Source: Vandiemenella viatica
Taxonomy: Eukaryota; Arthropoda; Insecta; Orthoptera; Morabidae
Reading direction: 5' to 3'
DNA: 64,000 bases
Assembly: GCA_031002005.1 (NCBI GenBank)
Contig: CM061918.1
Coordinates: 66,064,531 to 66,128,530 of the forward strand
The notes below the pieces were generated by a model. That model was not told where the DNA came from. It made no database searches and worked only from the letters and a program-made list of their open reading frames with translations. Made by a program: the position numbers and the translations under genes. Below, in pieces: positions 43,535 through 55,200 of this stretch (the first letter of the stretch is position 1; each line of letters opens with the position of its first letter).

Positions 43535-44638
43535 AGGTTTTCAGAAAGCCTTTGATACTACCACACAACCGCCATTTAGCGAAGCTTCGAGTGCTTAATT
43601 GGATCAGCTTTGTGAATGGATTTTCTAACTGGTCTGTCACAGTATATCATCATTGAAGGAGAAAGTTCTTCTCATATAGATGTTACCTCGGGCATACCTG
43701 AAGGAAGTGTAATAGGACCATTTCTTTTCTTAATTTTTGTAAACGTTCTCGAAGACAAAGTGAAAAGCATTTTTAGATTTTTTGCTGATGACGCAGTTAT
43801 TTATAGGGAAGTAAGAAATTCAGACGATTGCTTAGAAATTCAGTGTGATATGGATGTTATTTTGACATGGTGAGTTGAATGCCAACTTGCAATAAATTGT
43901 AAAAAGTGCAAGACATTGAGCATAACTAACAAAAATAATCTGATTGTTTAAAAATATGAGGTCAACAGTTCAGTTATTGATATAGTCGGTTCTGGGAAAT
44001 ATTTGGGAGTAATAGAACAAAGGAACATGAAATGGGACTTACACATTAATTCTTTAGTTGGTAGAGCTAATTCTAGGCTGCGATTCCAAGGTCGAATGTT
44101 GAAAAATTGTAATGAACAAACAAAGGATATAGCATACAAATCTCTTGTGCGTCCACAGTTGGACTACTGTTGTGCCATTCAGGATCCATTTTGTAAGGGG
44201 TTGATTGACAGTATTGAGAAAGTACAGAGAAGAGACTCTCGATTCGTGACCGACCGCTTGCTACAGTCCTTATGAAACTGTCACAGAACTGATTAGTAGA
44301 TTGGGCTGGGAGTCTCTGGTAGATAGGCAATGCACATTTTGTTTAAACTTATTGGTAAACATGTGTACTCCCACTTTCACTTACGAGTGTAGTGAAATAC
44401 TTTGTCCACCAACCTATCTGAGTTGGAATGACAGGAAAGACAAGATTAGAGAAATAAGGTGCTACACTGATTCTTATATGAATTCTTTTTTCCCCTCGTA
44501 CCATTCAGGATTGGAATGCACAACAAAGATATTAGCTTTGGTGCTGAGCAACCTCTGCCACCCACAACTTTGTGAATTGCAGAGTATATATGTATATATA
44601 TATGTATATATATATATATATATATATACAGTGTTTTA
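43535..44638 (+). pseudogene. LINE family A, 3' half (CR1/L2-like RT)
   Basis: The plus strand starts within RT motif A (FQKAFDT, about 43,540) and continues through a SGIPEGSVIGPFLFLIFVN motif (43,690-43,745) and FADDAVIY (43,782-43,805). It then gives a C-terminal YKSLVRPQLDYCCAIQDPF motif (44,137-44,195) with IEKVQRRDSRFV. The 3' UTR ends in an expanded TGTATATA microsatellite at 44,588-44,630. This is a 5'-truncated CR1/L2-like LINE, with stops at 43,871 and 44,272. It is the longest copy of family A in the window. Confidence 0.85.
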
Positions 44639-44840
44639 AGAATATACCGTATAAACATTCAGTAAAATTCTACAGTGAAAGTTATTCAGGAACCAACCTT
44701 CATCTACTAGGGTGTTACAGGGGATTGGCGACCAACAGACAGCGAACCATAGGTTACATTAACAGTCATAGTTTAGCACGAGCTGTTTGCATAGGTCCTT
44801 GTGCAGTTGGATCGTCTGACAGAGATTTATTGATATAGAT

Positions 44841-45077
44841 CAGCTTTTCTCAAAGTATGGTATGCGAACCCCTAGGGGTTCACCAATTGATTGTAGGGGG
44901 ATCGAGACAAGATTTATGTTATGGCTGACTGTTCATCTCAAGCGTGTAACATGCACAGTATTGCTCAGTGGCACCAACAGTGGAGCGAAAAAAAAGTTGA
45001 AGGTTTTTTAAAGGGGGTTCGCCATTTCTTGGGAAATTTTATATGGATATTTGGAGCTATAAGTTTGAGAAACCCTG
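44841..45077. mobile_element. hAT-like MITE (tentative)
   Basis: Ends are CAGCTTTTCTCAAAGT and AGTTTGAGAAACCCTG, an imperfect inverted repeat with hAT-type CAG...CTG termini. The flanks ATATAGAT and ATGTAGAG agree at six of eight positions, a possible worn 8-bp duplication. No transposase. A family with TTCTCAAA ends is common in animals. Confidence 0.6.
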
Positions 45078-45139
45078 ATGTAGAGTGTAATTTCAAATAC
45101 TTCTTTAAAAATAGCAGAAAATCTGCCATTTCCCAGTCT

Positions 45140-45790
45140 AATTGGGATTGATTTACCCATACACTATTTTTGTATTTCCGATGTAAATTATGTGAACCAA
45201 GTTTCATTAATTAGGCACCATCCATTTCCAGAAGTAAACTAAACATTGATCTACCTGAACAATTCCCAGAACGGGGAGAATTAGACGCTGTTATACAGAA
45301 TATCAGTTTACATTATAGTCCAGGCTGCATTTCAACCAAATCATATCATCTGTTAAAGTTGCTGCTCGATAGTCAAAACATCTACCATCCACGCATTAAT
45401 ATATACCACATACATAAATCTGTATCTGGAATATATCCGTTTGTTCCAGCATCAGAAAATAAGGATTTTTGATAGATTTTCACAACGTTTAGGCTTGGTG
45501 TCCAAGCTAAAATCTGATGTGTGTGGATTTGTATAAAAATCAAGGGGTGTAAAGGAGGCAAGGGGGTGTTTTTTTTATTTTTGTTTGATCAGAAACATTC
45601 TCCATGAAAAACTACATATGTGTGTCAACTTTCTTGGTGATCGGTAAAATGGTGTTGTCTATAGCTTTTGTGTAAAGAACTTCAACAAAAATTAAGGGGG
45701 TTGAAAAGGGAAGAGGGGTTGGTATATTGTAAACCAATTGTAGATAGTAATTTTTTCCTTGTTTTAAAGTACATGTATGCAACATATGTA
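45140..45790 (+). mobile_element. family G fragment
   Basis: Shares, in order, the GATTTACCCATACACTAT block (also 14,260), CACCATCCATTTCCAG, CCAGAACGGGG (also 37,412), a TAGTCCAGGCTGCATTTCAA block (also 62,247), GCTGCTCGATAGTC, ATACCACATACATAAA and one iteration unit (45,525-45,790). It therefore links the 14 kb copy and the 37-40 kb copy as one family. Truncated at both ends, with no coding domain. Confidence 0.6.
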
Positions 45791-46362
45791 TATATGAAGT
45801 GTTTTACTCAATATTATCCATTCTACCACTGCGTTTAATATCTACCATTCCTTCTGAATTACCCTATTATATACTGCTATATTAATTAAGAGCATTTAAA
45901 AATATAAGGTATTAACCCTTTAACTGCTATGGTTTGCCCAGCCAAGACCTCGCTGAGTGCTGCTTTGTTTAGGCCTAAGCTGTTTACCTGCCCTGGAATG
46001 CTGCATTCGACCGGACCGCTGTGTACTGAATATGTCAGGAGCATTGTGTGTGACATTCTTCTGCTGTCGCTCTGTGATTTGAAACCCCAGATACAAAATA
46101 AATGCTGTTAATATAACATCTAAAGTTTTTCAATTTAAAGCCCCTCTAAAAGTGAATGTCTGCGTAAGCAAACATGCAGGTACTTCGTATACTAAATAGA
46201 TATTAAAGCAACTGAAATGTTTTTAGTTTTTGAGCGTAGTAATTTATCTGGAGAGAACCTTTCCGAATACCTTTCACAAATTCTTCACATATTTTCCAGC
46301 CTTCTCTTTGACCCGGGCTATGGACTGCCACTGGCGAAGTTAAAAATATATTTTAATTTTTT

Positions 46363-46364
<2 letters not shown>

Positions 46365-46408
<44 letters not shown>
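46365..46408 (+). repeat. poly(T) run
   Basis: About 40 consecutive T (poly-A on the minus strand), just past the end of the piggyBac transposase C-terminal coding region. It creates the open-frame artefacts at 46,217 (+) and extends the one at 46,318 (-). Confidence 0.95.
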
Positions 46409-46409
<1 letters not shown>

Positions 46410-46499
46410 TATTTCGTTTAGTTTTAGAGGCATATAAATGTAATATAATTATTACCCTGCAGTTACCCATTGTTAGTAATTTTTGTGTGTGTAATAATC

Positions 46500-47620
46500 C
46501 TTGAAAAATGGTACAACACACAGTGATATATTGCATGTTCTGTATTGGTTTCTTGACGCACTTTCTGTTTCGAACATATAGCGCATTTACGCATTGGCGT
46601 GCTCTTCTTTGAATTTGCAATATGAATGAAATTTGTAAAATGTCTCCCAGTAAATCCTTGACGATATTCTTTATCAGAGCGTCTTCCATTGCTAGGTTCG
46701 TTCTGTTCTGTGGTATATGCTTCAAGAAGTTGTCTAAGGGGGCGTCCATAAATTATGTGAGATAAAATGGGGGGGGGGTCTGGCGAAATATTACAAAAGG
46801 GGAGAGGGTGTCAACGGAAATCTCACGTGAGATTTTTTGGACTGTAGAGCCAAAAAAAGAAGCTACAAATGACGTGAAAGTCGATGTATTTTCGCGAAAA
46901 GTGCAGCTTTGGAAGGTCGAGACCTAAAAAAAAGGTCTCAAAAAGTTGCGAGGGCGATTTCTAGGGAGGGGGGTCTCACGGACCTGATCTTACAAGACGG
47001 AGGGGGGGGGGGATGGGGTCCGGAAATCATGAAAAACACCTCACGTAATTTAAATTTATGGATGGCACCTTACCTGAGACAAATGAAATTCTGCAACTGG
47101 CATTTTTCGTGTGGTTACTACTTGGTTAAGAGCGTGAGCATTTAAAATGCAGTGTTCAAGAATGTGGAAAAAGAACTAATTTTAAACCACTTCATAGTGA
47201 TAATATAGTGTGAATTGATTCTCATGTATCTGTTGGTCTCATCAGCAATAGATATCATATGATATTCTGTTAGAAATATCAGGAAAAATAACAAACTGCT
47301 GGAATGTTAACCTAATCCACACTTGTGTCCTGCAGCTTAATCGTCAAGCACGTGTGGTCAAACATTTCATTAAAGCATTCTCTTTTTCCACACATTTCGC
47401 CCTCACTATCTGTAGCTTCAAATTTTGAAGAATTTTCACATCTGGTGGAGACAAAAGGTCATTCTCCACTAGCTGATGTACACGGCTTAGGAATATTACA
47501 TCGAGATCCTATTGAAGGGTAATCACTGTCATCCATAACAAAGAGATCATATTCACTGTCGCTTCTAGTAAGAATCTCCATGATTTCTTTCGCTGTACAA
47601 ACACGACGCTGTGCCATTTT
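46500..47620 (-). pseudogene. piggyBac transposase remnants
   Basis: The N-terminus is at about 47,617-47,459: MAQRRVCTAKEIMEILTRSD then an acidic SEYDLFVMDDSDYPS region, typical of piggyBac N-termini. The C-terminus is at about 46,749-46,510: DNFLKHIPQN, then a cysteine-rich RRARQCVNA...RKC...VCCTIFQGLLHT stretch that matches the zinc-binding C-terminal domain. The catalytic D, D, D core between them is missing. After subtracting the MITE only about 260 codons could fit, against nearly 600 in full proteins. The C-terminal frame runs on into the T run at 46,369-46,408. Confidence 0.75.
46736..47072. mobile_element. MITE nested in piggyBac
   Basis: Left end TAAGGGGGCGTCCATAAATT, right end complement TAAGGTGCCATCCATAAATT, followed on both sides by an ACGTGAG/ATGTGAG motif. 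These are imperfect terminal inverted repeats of about 28 bp. Inside are G-rich runs and TCTCACGTGAGAT (near 46,821), itself palindromic. The CATAAATTACGT type of end is widespread in invertebrate MITEs. No transposase. The target duplication is unclear. Confidence 0.7.
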
Positions 47621-47879
47621 CTCAGCAAAAACTAAAAGGAAAAGAGCAACACAAATTAGATCGCAGCTGCCAATGCTCAAGGGCCGAATTAGGTAAACAA
47701 CTAACCACCCTGGCTGGAAATATGGCTTTGTGACCCTACCACTAAGAGGCTAGCGCGTTAATGCGTGCAGAGCAAACAGGGGCCAGAGCGGCAAAGCGGT
47801 GCGTGTATACACGTCTGGAGCACCTGGGCGCAGTAGTAGCCACACGCGTTAACACGTCTAGAGCAGTCAAAGGGTTAAT

Positions 47880-48600
47880 AACCAGAGAAAGTAACTTCAA
47901 ATTCTTTTGCTTCTTTTTCTCGCAACCTAGAAATTATATGAAATTTAAATGATTTTAGTATTTGCCGTTTAAGTATCCCCACATTATATCGTCGATACTC
48001 AGAACAAAATCCAAGTTCTAAGGTAATGACATTTTTGAGATTGACCAAATAGCGAAAATAGTTGATCACGCCTTTGTTTTCAAATGAAACAAATTGAAAA
48101 AAATCATATATTTCCACTTAAGGAACATATGTTGGGACAGAAAAAAATTTATGTTCATCAACCCTCATGATTTGCATGAAAAACTACCAATAAGACTGAC
48201 AATCTATTGCTTTCTCCGGCTGTAAAATCAATCAGAAGAATGCTTAAACATTTCCAACTTTCATTTTTAAGCCTTTTGAATTTGTTATATCCTGACAGAA
48301 CTGTGATTCAAGCCTTAGTACTATTGCACACTCCAGTTTTATCTTTCAAGTACCAATACTCCTTTGTCAATGTTCTTTAAAGTTCGAGTAACAACATTGC
48401 TAACGCTCTTCAATCTCGATAAGATATTAATCAAGAGAGGCCAATGGTACCACAATTAACTTCTGTTTGTGATGCGATGTCAGCAACATTCTTACTGTAT
48501 TTAATAACAATAATATGGTCAGCATTATTGGCCTTGAGACAGAGTGATCGGTCATGCCATCAGCCTCTATTTTGTTTGTCTACCGGAAGTTCCAAGTAAT
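47880..48600. other. unassigned interval
   Basis: AT-rich, with no recognised gene or element. Confidence 0.4.
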
Positions 48601-48601
48601 C

Positions 48602-48810
48602 TTTTTTTTATTTAATAAGGGCCACAGAGTTCATAAACTTTGACATTATTAGAGCCTGCAGTGGAAAGTGGGTAAGGAATGAGGAAAAATAAAAAATCAG
48701 TAATAGCCTATTTGAGGACCTTTCCGGCATTTGAGTGAAATGATTTCTGGAAAAGATGGAAAACCAAAATATGGATGACAGAATCGGTATCGAATACGAG
48801 CTTTCTGTAA
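48602..48810 (-). mobile_element. tRNA-derived SINE, old copy, inverted
   Basis: Strongly diverged, but the order matches the SINE on the minus strand: ATTATTAGAGCCTGC near 48,650 (tail), TTTCCGGCATTTGAGTG near 48,721, GGAAAACCAAAATATGGATG near 48,759, and a worn B box ATCGGTATCGAATACG near 48,785. It is the most degraded SINE in the window, therefore one of the oldest. Confidence 0.6.
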
Positions 48811-49368
48811 TGCCAGGAGTGACAGGGTGGAGCCGTTAAATAGCACTTATAGCGTATGTACAAGAGCTTTTAATAAATACCAGTTGGAACTGGGATTTGA
48901 AGCTCACGTTCTTGTGTTCTCCTCTTCGATACCTTGAAAGTTAGCTACCAACTGACTATACATGAACTTGTATTCTTATCACCATTACTTCCTTTAGAAA
49001 AAGAATTTGGCACTTCTATTGTAGCTCGTGTGAGGTATGAGTATGTATGACACACAGAGAAAGTAATGCTGGGGCGTGTGCAGTCCTGGCTGTCAGCCCA
49101 TGCTGATTTCATAACCTCCCCCTCGGAAAGTAGGTAATGCCTTATGGCTCAATGTTTGGCCCCATACTTCTGCTCTTGATGGTCATGGAAATGATGCTAC
49201 AACACCTACAATGCACCATGTTGTCAGATTAACTTTTACCAGCAAATCTGCTAGGATTCCAAGCATGTTTCATATGAATTAACAGCTATTATCATAGAGT
49301 TTAAGAAATTTTGGACTTTATTATGTGCTCCTATTGAAATTAGTCATCAAGAAACATGTAGTTTATAT
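48811..49368. other. left flank of the gypsy element
   Basis: No gene. GGGATTTGAAGCTCACG near 48,895 looks like another reversed B box but has no SINE body. The last four bases, ATAT, are the left target duplication of the gypsy element. Confidence 0.4.
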
Positions 49369-49720
49369 TGTCGCACATCAAGTGGATCAGGCCACAAAGA
49401 AGGTAAGACTGTCATAGCGTAGTGGTTACACTAAGAGACTGTGGGACTAAAGGTCGTGGGTTCGTATCCATTAAGTGCTGTAAAATTTTAATTTCTTAAC
49501 TTTGTGTAAACTGTTCTGGAATATTCTTGTTGTTACTAGTGTTAATGTTCTAGACTGTCCTTCATCACTATATAAGTGATACTCCTTTCTAGCTGGAGTC
49601 AGTTCGCTCCGTGCTTCTGTACTGTGCCAACTGTTAATAAAGCTTCGTTGCCTTAAAGTGAGTGTTTCGTCTATGACCCCGCTACACCCTAGGATTCTGA
49701 ATTTGGTTTACTACGTGACA
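49369..49720 (+). repeat. 5' LTR of gypsy element
   Basis: 352 bp, TGTC...GACA ends. Contains a TATA box TATATAA (49,569-49,575), an initiator-like GGAGTCAGTTCGCTCC about 30 bp downstream, and AATAAA (49,636-49,641). These are the U3/R/U5 signals for transcription and polyadenylation. It also contains a tRNA-like stretch with A box TAGCGTAGTGG (49,415-49,425) and B box GGTTCGTATCC (49,459-49,469). Seven CpGs of the 3' LTR are TG or CA here. Confidence 0.95.
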
Positions 49721-49750
49721 TTATTTTGGTGGAGGCGCCGGGTAGATCCT
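49721..49750 (+). other. putative primer binding site region
   Basis: A few bases after the 5' LTR, TGGTGGAGGCGCCGGG (49,727-49,742) begins with TGG, as primer binding sites complementary to a tRNA 3' CCA end do. I cannot name the tRNA. Assignment rests on position and the TGG start. Confidence 0.5.
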
Positions 49751-49751
49751 C

Positions 49752-52248
49752 GTGACCGCTAAATCTACAAAAAGCACCGTGGCCCCAATCAGACCACGAG
49801 AGAGCCATCGCTTACGAGGCGAGAAGCCAGAGTACGAGCCGTATTCAACTGATTGGAAGCCGTCAGAAGGAGAAGAAGAAGTAAGGACGACGATGACGCC
49901 AACCGCCTGCCAGCACATTCGTCATCTGGCATTATTTTCAGGCGACGACGGCCAAGACCAGGCAACTGGCTGAAAGGCTACAAACATATCGCTAAATTCA
50001 ACAACTGGGACGATACAGTGTGCCTTGCAAATGTATTTTTCTATCTCGAAGGAACTGCCAAAACAATGGTTCGAAAATAACGAAGAGAAACTGACTAGCT
50101 GGGCAGCATTCCAGAAAGAACTGCAGGCATTCTTTGGAGACGCACAACGGCAGAGACGCCATGCCGAAGAGAAACTAAAGTGTAGAGCGCAGCGCCAAGG
50201 GGAAACGACACAGTCATACATACAAAGTGTTTTGGGGCTGTGTAAATAGTCGACCCCACAATGAAGGAAGAAGATAAAGTAGCACACCTTATGAAAGGCG
50301 TCGCCGAGGACATTGTAAGGGGACATAGGAGTTAGGTAACGGGAATGAGTATTTATTGAGAATTGGTACGTTACATTTATTCATTGTATGTCGCGAGTCT
50401 TTGTAGCTATCTGTAGGCGACGCCGGACGTGGTTTCAGATAGCCAGTAGCGTGGGATGCTGAGATTGCAATTCAGCATAGAAGCTTCTCGAGAGACGCTA
50501 CATGCAGCCCCACCCGAAGTATAGTTAGTGTGACGTCAGGTAGTTCCGTTATTCTCATTGGCTTAGCGCAGTGGCATGATGCACTTGCAGTCGAGTGACG
50601 CTTTGTTCTAATAAAACGGTTAGGCACGCTATGCCAGTCCTTCATCGCGAACCAGCAGCCATCCAGTAAAGATGTAGTCGCATAATGCAGGTAAGGCGCG
50701 CAATGCCTCGGCTGGTCTCCAAAATTAGTTCGTTGGTCTTCCAAAATTAGTTTGTTGTTCTTCTAAATTGGTTAGTTGTCTCTAAAAGTATCCGGTAATT
50801 GTTGCGGTTATTTCTGAAGTATTCGGTTTGTTTTTGTGAGAGATAATATGTGTAAACGTAGTTGAACTGCCCGGTATAACTTGTTCGGTTGATTAAGCTT
50901 CTCCTTGATTTTGATGGTAGACAAGAGCCGCCAACAATAATAAGTATTCTGTCTTCGTTGTGTTCAGTGTTAATGGTTGAGAGAGAGAGCGGCGAAATTG
51001 TGTTGTCTTGTGATGTAATGAGTGATTGGTTTTGTGAAGCTTTGTTGAAGAGAAGGCAGTAATTATGTGTTAACTTTTGAGTAGTAAATTCCAGTATTAA
51101 TGCAAAGACGTGTCATATTCTCTTCGTGTCAAGTAGTTGGAAATCGGACGAAATGTATGTTAGGTTTTTTATATTAAATGGTTTGTAACTTATCCGCATC
51201 ATGTTTGGTCTCAATAACACTCGTAGACTAAGAATCCTCAGCCCCACATCCTGCTATTACATTGTGTTTCAGAATAATATTGTTAATTTGATACTATAAA
51301 GAAGAGTGAAAGAAGTTGTATTTCCATGAGGTAAGAAAGTATAAAATCAATCGCAGTCTGATAATCTCTGCGTAATCAAAGATTGTCTGGTGTCAGATCC
51401 TGATATATTGCTGGAATTAACATCTCCTAGCTAATTTCCTCCCCCCCCCCTTTTGGTTACAAGAAAAATTAAAGTTAGATGAAAGTCTTTAGTAATGTTG
51501 GATAATTAGTATGATAGCAACCACTCGTGCCACAATCCCCCTCACATGTACCAAGCGTTGATGCTGAAGGAAATTTCCACAATGCACGACTTTATTAAGT
51601 GTTGCCAATACATTGAGACGATGCACCAGAAAAGAATTGGATGAAAGAAGTTTGAGAGATTACCCAAACGTCCTATCAATGGCCGCAGTAGAAGAGGACA
51701 CAGATATTAGAGACATTATTAGAAAAGTAGTGAGAGAGGAAGTGGAAAGGGTGATAGGAATGTATGTCGAGCCAAAAACTGAGACTCTGGAGGAAATAAT
51801 AAGGGAGGAGGTGGAACAAACGCTGGCGCCCATCTCTTATCGTGCAGCCCCAACAAAAACTGTTAGACAGCCGAGACCAAAGAGAATTTCTGCCACTGCG
51901 ACGCAACGCGAGGATCCTCCAAACTTTCCCAGGAAAACCGACGTCTGGAGAACGCGGGACAACCAGCCGGTATGTTTTCACTGTGGGCGACCGGGACATG
52001 TAGTACGCTACTGCCGAGAGAGACGGAAGATATTTAATGATGCCCGCGAAAGGAGATTCGAAGCACGTTTCAGCGTCCGAAGACCCCAGGACGACAATGA
52101 AGATCAAGACGTAACTTATGAACGACGTAGATCACTGTCGCCGCAGGCTGGTCGCTTCAGAGGACGGTCGCCGACACGCCGATCAAGATCTCCGTCACCG
52201 TTCCGACGCTCCAGCCAGTCTCCTAGCCGCCGCAACCTGGAAAACTAA
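49752..52248 (+). pseudogene. gag: gypsy gag, broken by frameshifts and a solo LTR
   Basis: Gag packages the element's RNA. The N-terminal part is open at 49,752-49,973, then continues in shifted frames to about 50,310 (LKGYKHIAKFNNWDD, EKLTSWAAFQKELQAFFGD, GETTQSYIQSVLGLCK). A 1.23-kb solo LTR interrupts it. Coding resumes at 51,548 with a LKEISTMHDFIKCCQYIE motif and is open from 51,613 to 52,248. That part has an acidic helical stretch, a CCHC zinc knuckle (CFHCGRPGHVVRYC, about 51,973-52,014) and an Arg-Ser-rich tail. Frame breaks near 49,950, 50,060 and 50,240 and another near 51,640 show decay. Pol overlaps in the -1 frame. Confidence 0.85.
50314..51546. mobile_element. solo LTR inserted in gypsy gag (1.23 kb)
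   Basis: Starts TGTAAGGGG and ends ATCCCCCTCACA. The ends pair as an inverted repeat with TG...CA. ACAT precedes it (50,310-50,313), and an ACAT also overlaps the right end (51,544-51,547). Whether the LTR ends at 51,543 with an ACAT duplication or at 51,546 is undecided. Taking the first option, excision restores the gag frame. It contains an AATAAAA motif (about 50,610). No internal genes. It belongs to a family other than its host. Confidence 0.75.
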
Positions 52249-52250
52249 AA

Positions 52251-55200
52251 GGTGCGACCTTCCTTGGAGGTGAGGCCGCTCTAGGGAAAAATCCTCCGCC
52301 GCCGATCATTACGAAAATGTTGGCAAATTACGTTGAAATCCTCATGGATGGTCAACCAGCTCATGCTCTTGTGGACTCTGGGGCATCTTTCTCGGTTATT
52401 TCGGAGAATTACCGGCGCCAGTTGCGGAAGACTATGTTCGTCGACAACAGAAATGTTTTGCTCAGGGTTGCTAATGGGAATCATGTACAACCTACAGGAA
52501 GGTGCACTATTCGTGTCTCTATAAATGGCCACGAGCAGCCCTTTGAGTTCGTTGTGCTACAAGAATGCAGTCATGACGTCATACTTGGTTGGGACTTTCT
52601 GAAGGCCTCACAAGCAATTATAGACTGTGGTCGCTCGAAGATTTTGCTAGACGATGTGAGAGTTGAGGAGGGGGAAAACAGTCCTTCCCGTGCCTGGAAA
52701 GTTTGTGTGCTGGATGACGTCATAATTCCTGCCACCAGTGCTTCGAAGGTAACTGTCATGTGTCATACGCCACGTACTTGTATGGACCTCCTAGTGGAAT
52801 GCAATAGGAATTTACCACTGGAGAAAGATTTGTTCATCCCTGCCTCCGCCGTCTCATTTGAGAACGGAATTGGTGAATAGTGGGTAGTCAACTGCTGCAA
52901 GGTGCCACATATTCTCCCAAGGCGCCAGTGTATAGCATACGCCGAGACGTTAATTGAAGGGCATCTGAGTGTCATGGAAACCTTTTGCGAAGAACCCACA
53001 AGTGTGAATGTAACGGAAGCAACGAGACTAAACATTCAGTCCCGACTCTCGCCGGATTTGACTAAGGAACAACAGGAGAAGCTATTCGCGGTTCTTCAGG
53101 AATTCTATGAATGTTTCAGTCCACAGGTGAAGAGCAAGTCGACCCCATTGAAGGTACAACATCGAATTGACACTGGCGACCATCGACCTATCAGCCAAAG
53201 ACCGTATCGAGTTTCAGCAGCGGAGCGCCGAATAATTCAGCAAGAAGTAGAAAAGATGTTGAATGACGACATCATTCGGCCGTCTCAGAGCCCATGGTCA
53301 TCGCCGGTAGTGCTCGTGAGAAAGAAGGACGGCCACTGGCGGTTCTGCGTCGATTACCGACAGCTCAATAAGGTGACTAAAAAAGATGTTTACCCTCTTC
53401 CGCGAATTGACGATACGTTGGACTGTCTGAAGGGAGCTAAGTTTTTCTCGACTATGGACCTACACTCAGGATACTGGCAGATAGAGGTAGACGAAAGCGA
53501 TCGAGAGAAAACTGCATTTATTACCCCCGATGGCCTGTATGAATTTAATGTAATGCCATTTGGTTTGTGTAATGCGCCAGCAACATTCGAACGTATGATG
53601 GATAATCTTTTACGTCATCTGAAGTGGACGATGTGTCTCTGTTATTTAGACGATGTTATAGTGTTCTCCGAAACCTTCGATGAACACGTGAAAAGACTGA
53701 GAGCTGTTCTTATGTGCCTGAAACAAAGTGGCTTGCAGCTCAACCCAAGAAAGTGTCTTTTCGGAGCTAAAGAAATAAAAATACTTGGGCATCTTGTGTC
53801 AGGTGAGGGTGTGCGGCCAGATCCCGACAAGGTGAGATCTATAACGGAATTTCCTGTTCCTAAGAATACCAGTGACGTCAGGAGCTTTCTTGGCCTATGT
53901 TCTTACTATCGACGCTTTATAAAAGACTTTTGTATGAAAGCCAGGCCGCTCCAAGAATTGCTAAAAAGTGGTGCTAAATTCCTCTGGGGTAGATCTCAAC
54001 AAGATTCTTTCCTCATTTTGCAAAAGGCTCTGACGACTGACCCTGTGCTTGGGCTGTATGATGAGAAAGCGCCTACTGAGCTGCATACAGACGCTAGTGG
54101 TTATGGAATTGGCGCTGTATTAGTACAGATTCAGGATGGGAAAGAGAAGGTAATAGCCTATGCCTCCAGGACTCTCAACAAAGCCGAAAGAAACTACTCA
54201 ACAACGGAACGTGAGTGTCTTGCTGTCATATGGGCTGTCTGCAAACTCCGACCATATCTCTTTGGACGACCATTTACAGTTGTAACAGATCACCATTCAC
54301 TTTGCTGGTTAACAGGCCTTAAGGACCCATCAGGACGACTTGCCAGGTGGGCATTACGTCTTCAAGAATACGACATTAGTATAGTCTACAAAAGTGGAAA
54401 GAAGCACCGGGATGCCGACTGTCTCTCGAGGAATCCAGTGGAGGAACAGCAAGAGAATGAAGAGAGTACTGACTGTCTCGCTACTCTTCGCGATCTCTCT
54501 GAGGAACAAAAGAAGGACGCCAAATTGTTGCAAATTAAACTTGCCTTAGATCGCTCAGAGGATGTGAATGGAGAATTTAAGATGATAAATGAGGTGCTTT
54601 ACAAGAAAAACTTTGACCCCTTTGGAAAGAGATGGCTTCCAGTGATTCCCAAGCACATGCGCATCGAAATTCTTCAACATTTCCACGACGCGCCTACAGC
54701 GGGCCATTTAGGGTTTATTAAGACTTATGACAGAATCCGGAAGAGATTTTTCTGGCCAGGATTATTTAGAAGTGTTCGTCACTATGTTTCGCACTGTCGA
54801 GAATGCCAGAGAAGGAAGACAGTTCCTCAGAAACCACCTGGACGACTTATACCAATTCCGCCTGCAGAAACGCCTTTCCAGCGTGTCGGTATTGACTTAC
54901 TCGGACGATTCCCGACTTCTACCAGTGGCAATAAGTGGATTATCGTTTGTACTGATTATCTGACTCGGTACGCCATTACAAAACCTTTGAAAACAGCTGA
55001 AGCCCCTGAGGTTGCAAAATTCATTGTGGAGGACATTTTATTAAAACATGGGGCCCCAAGCTCAGTGATCACGGATCGAGGAAAGGTCTTCCAGTCGAGA
55101 CTTGTGAACGAGATCAACCGTCGATGTAACATCACACATCAAATGACGACTGCTTACCACCCTCAAACTAATGGCCTTACAGAACGTTTCAACAAAACAC

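Larger units (their letters stand above)
45916..47874 (-). mobile_element. piggyBac transposon, internally deleted
   Basis: Flanked by TTAA at 45,912-45,915 and 47,875-47,878, the piggyBac target. Ends are CCCTTTAACTGCT and the complement of AGCAGTCAAAGGG, a 13-bp inverted repeat with one mismatch. Length is 1,959 bp. The minus strand keeps both ends of a transposase gene but not its centre, and a MITE (46,736-47,072) is nested in it. It is non-autonomous. Confidence 0.9.

Noticed and set aside
41197..44638. The 362-codon ORF as ORF1 of the LINE at 43.5-44.6 kb
   Set aside because: The LINE is 5' truncated within RT, 1.2 kb of unrelated sequence lies between, and there is no endonuclease.
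46217..46749. Frames running through poly-T/poly-A (phenylalanine and lysine runs)
   Set aside because: The homopolymer keeps the frame open. Only the piggyBac C-terminal part on the minus strand is meaningful.
49411..49470. A functional tRNA gene in the gypsy LTR
   Set aside because: A and B boxes are present, but the T stem and acceptor stem do not pair, so it is at most a Pol III promoter-like module.
52281..52532. Antisense frames across gypsy pol and gag
   Set aside because: They are shadows of the sense coding sequence and show no independent domain.
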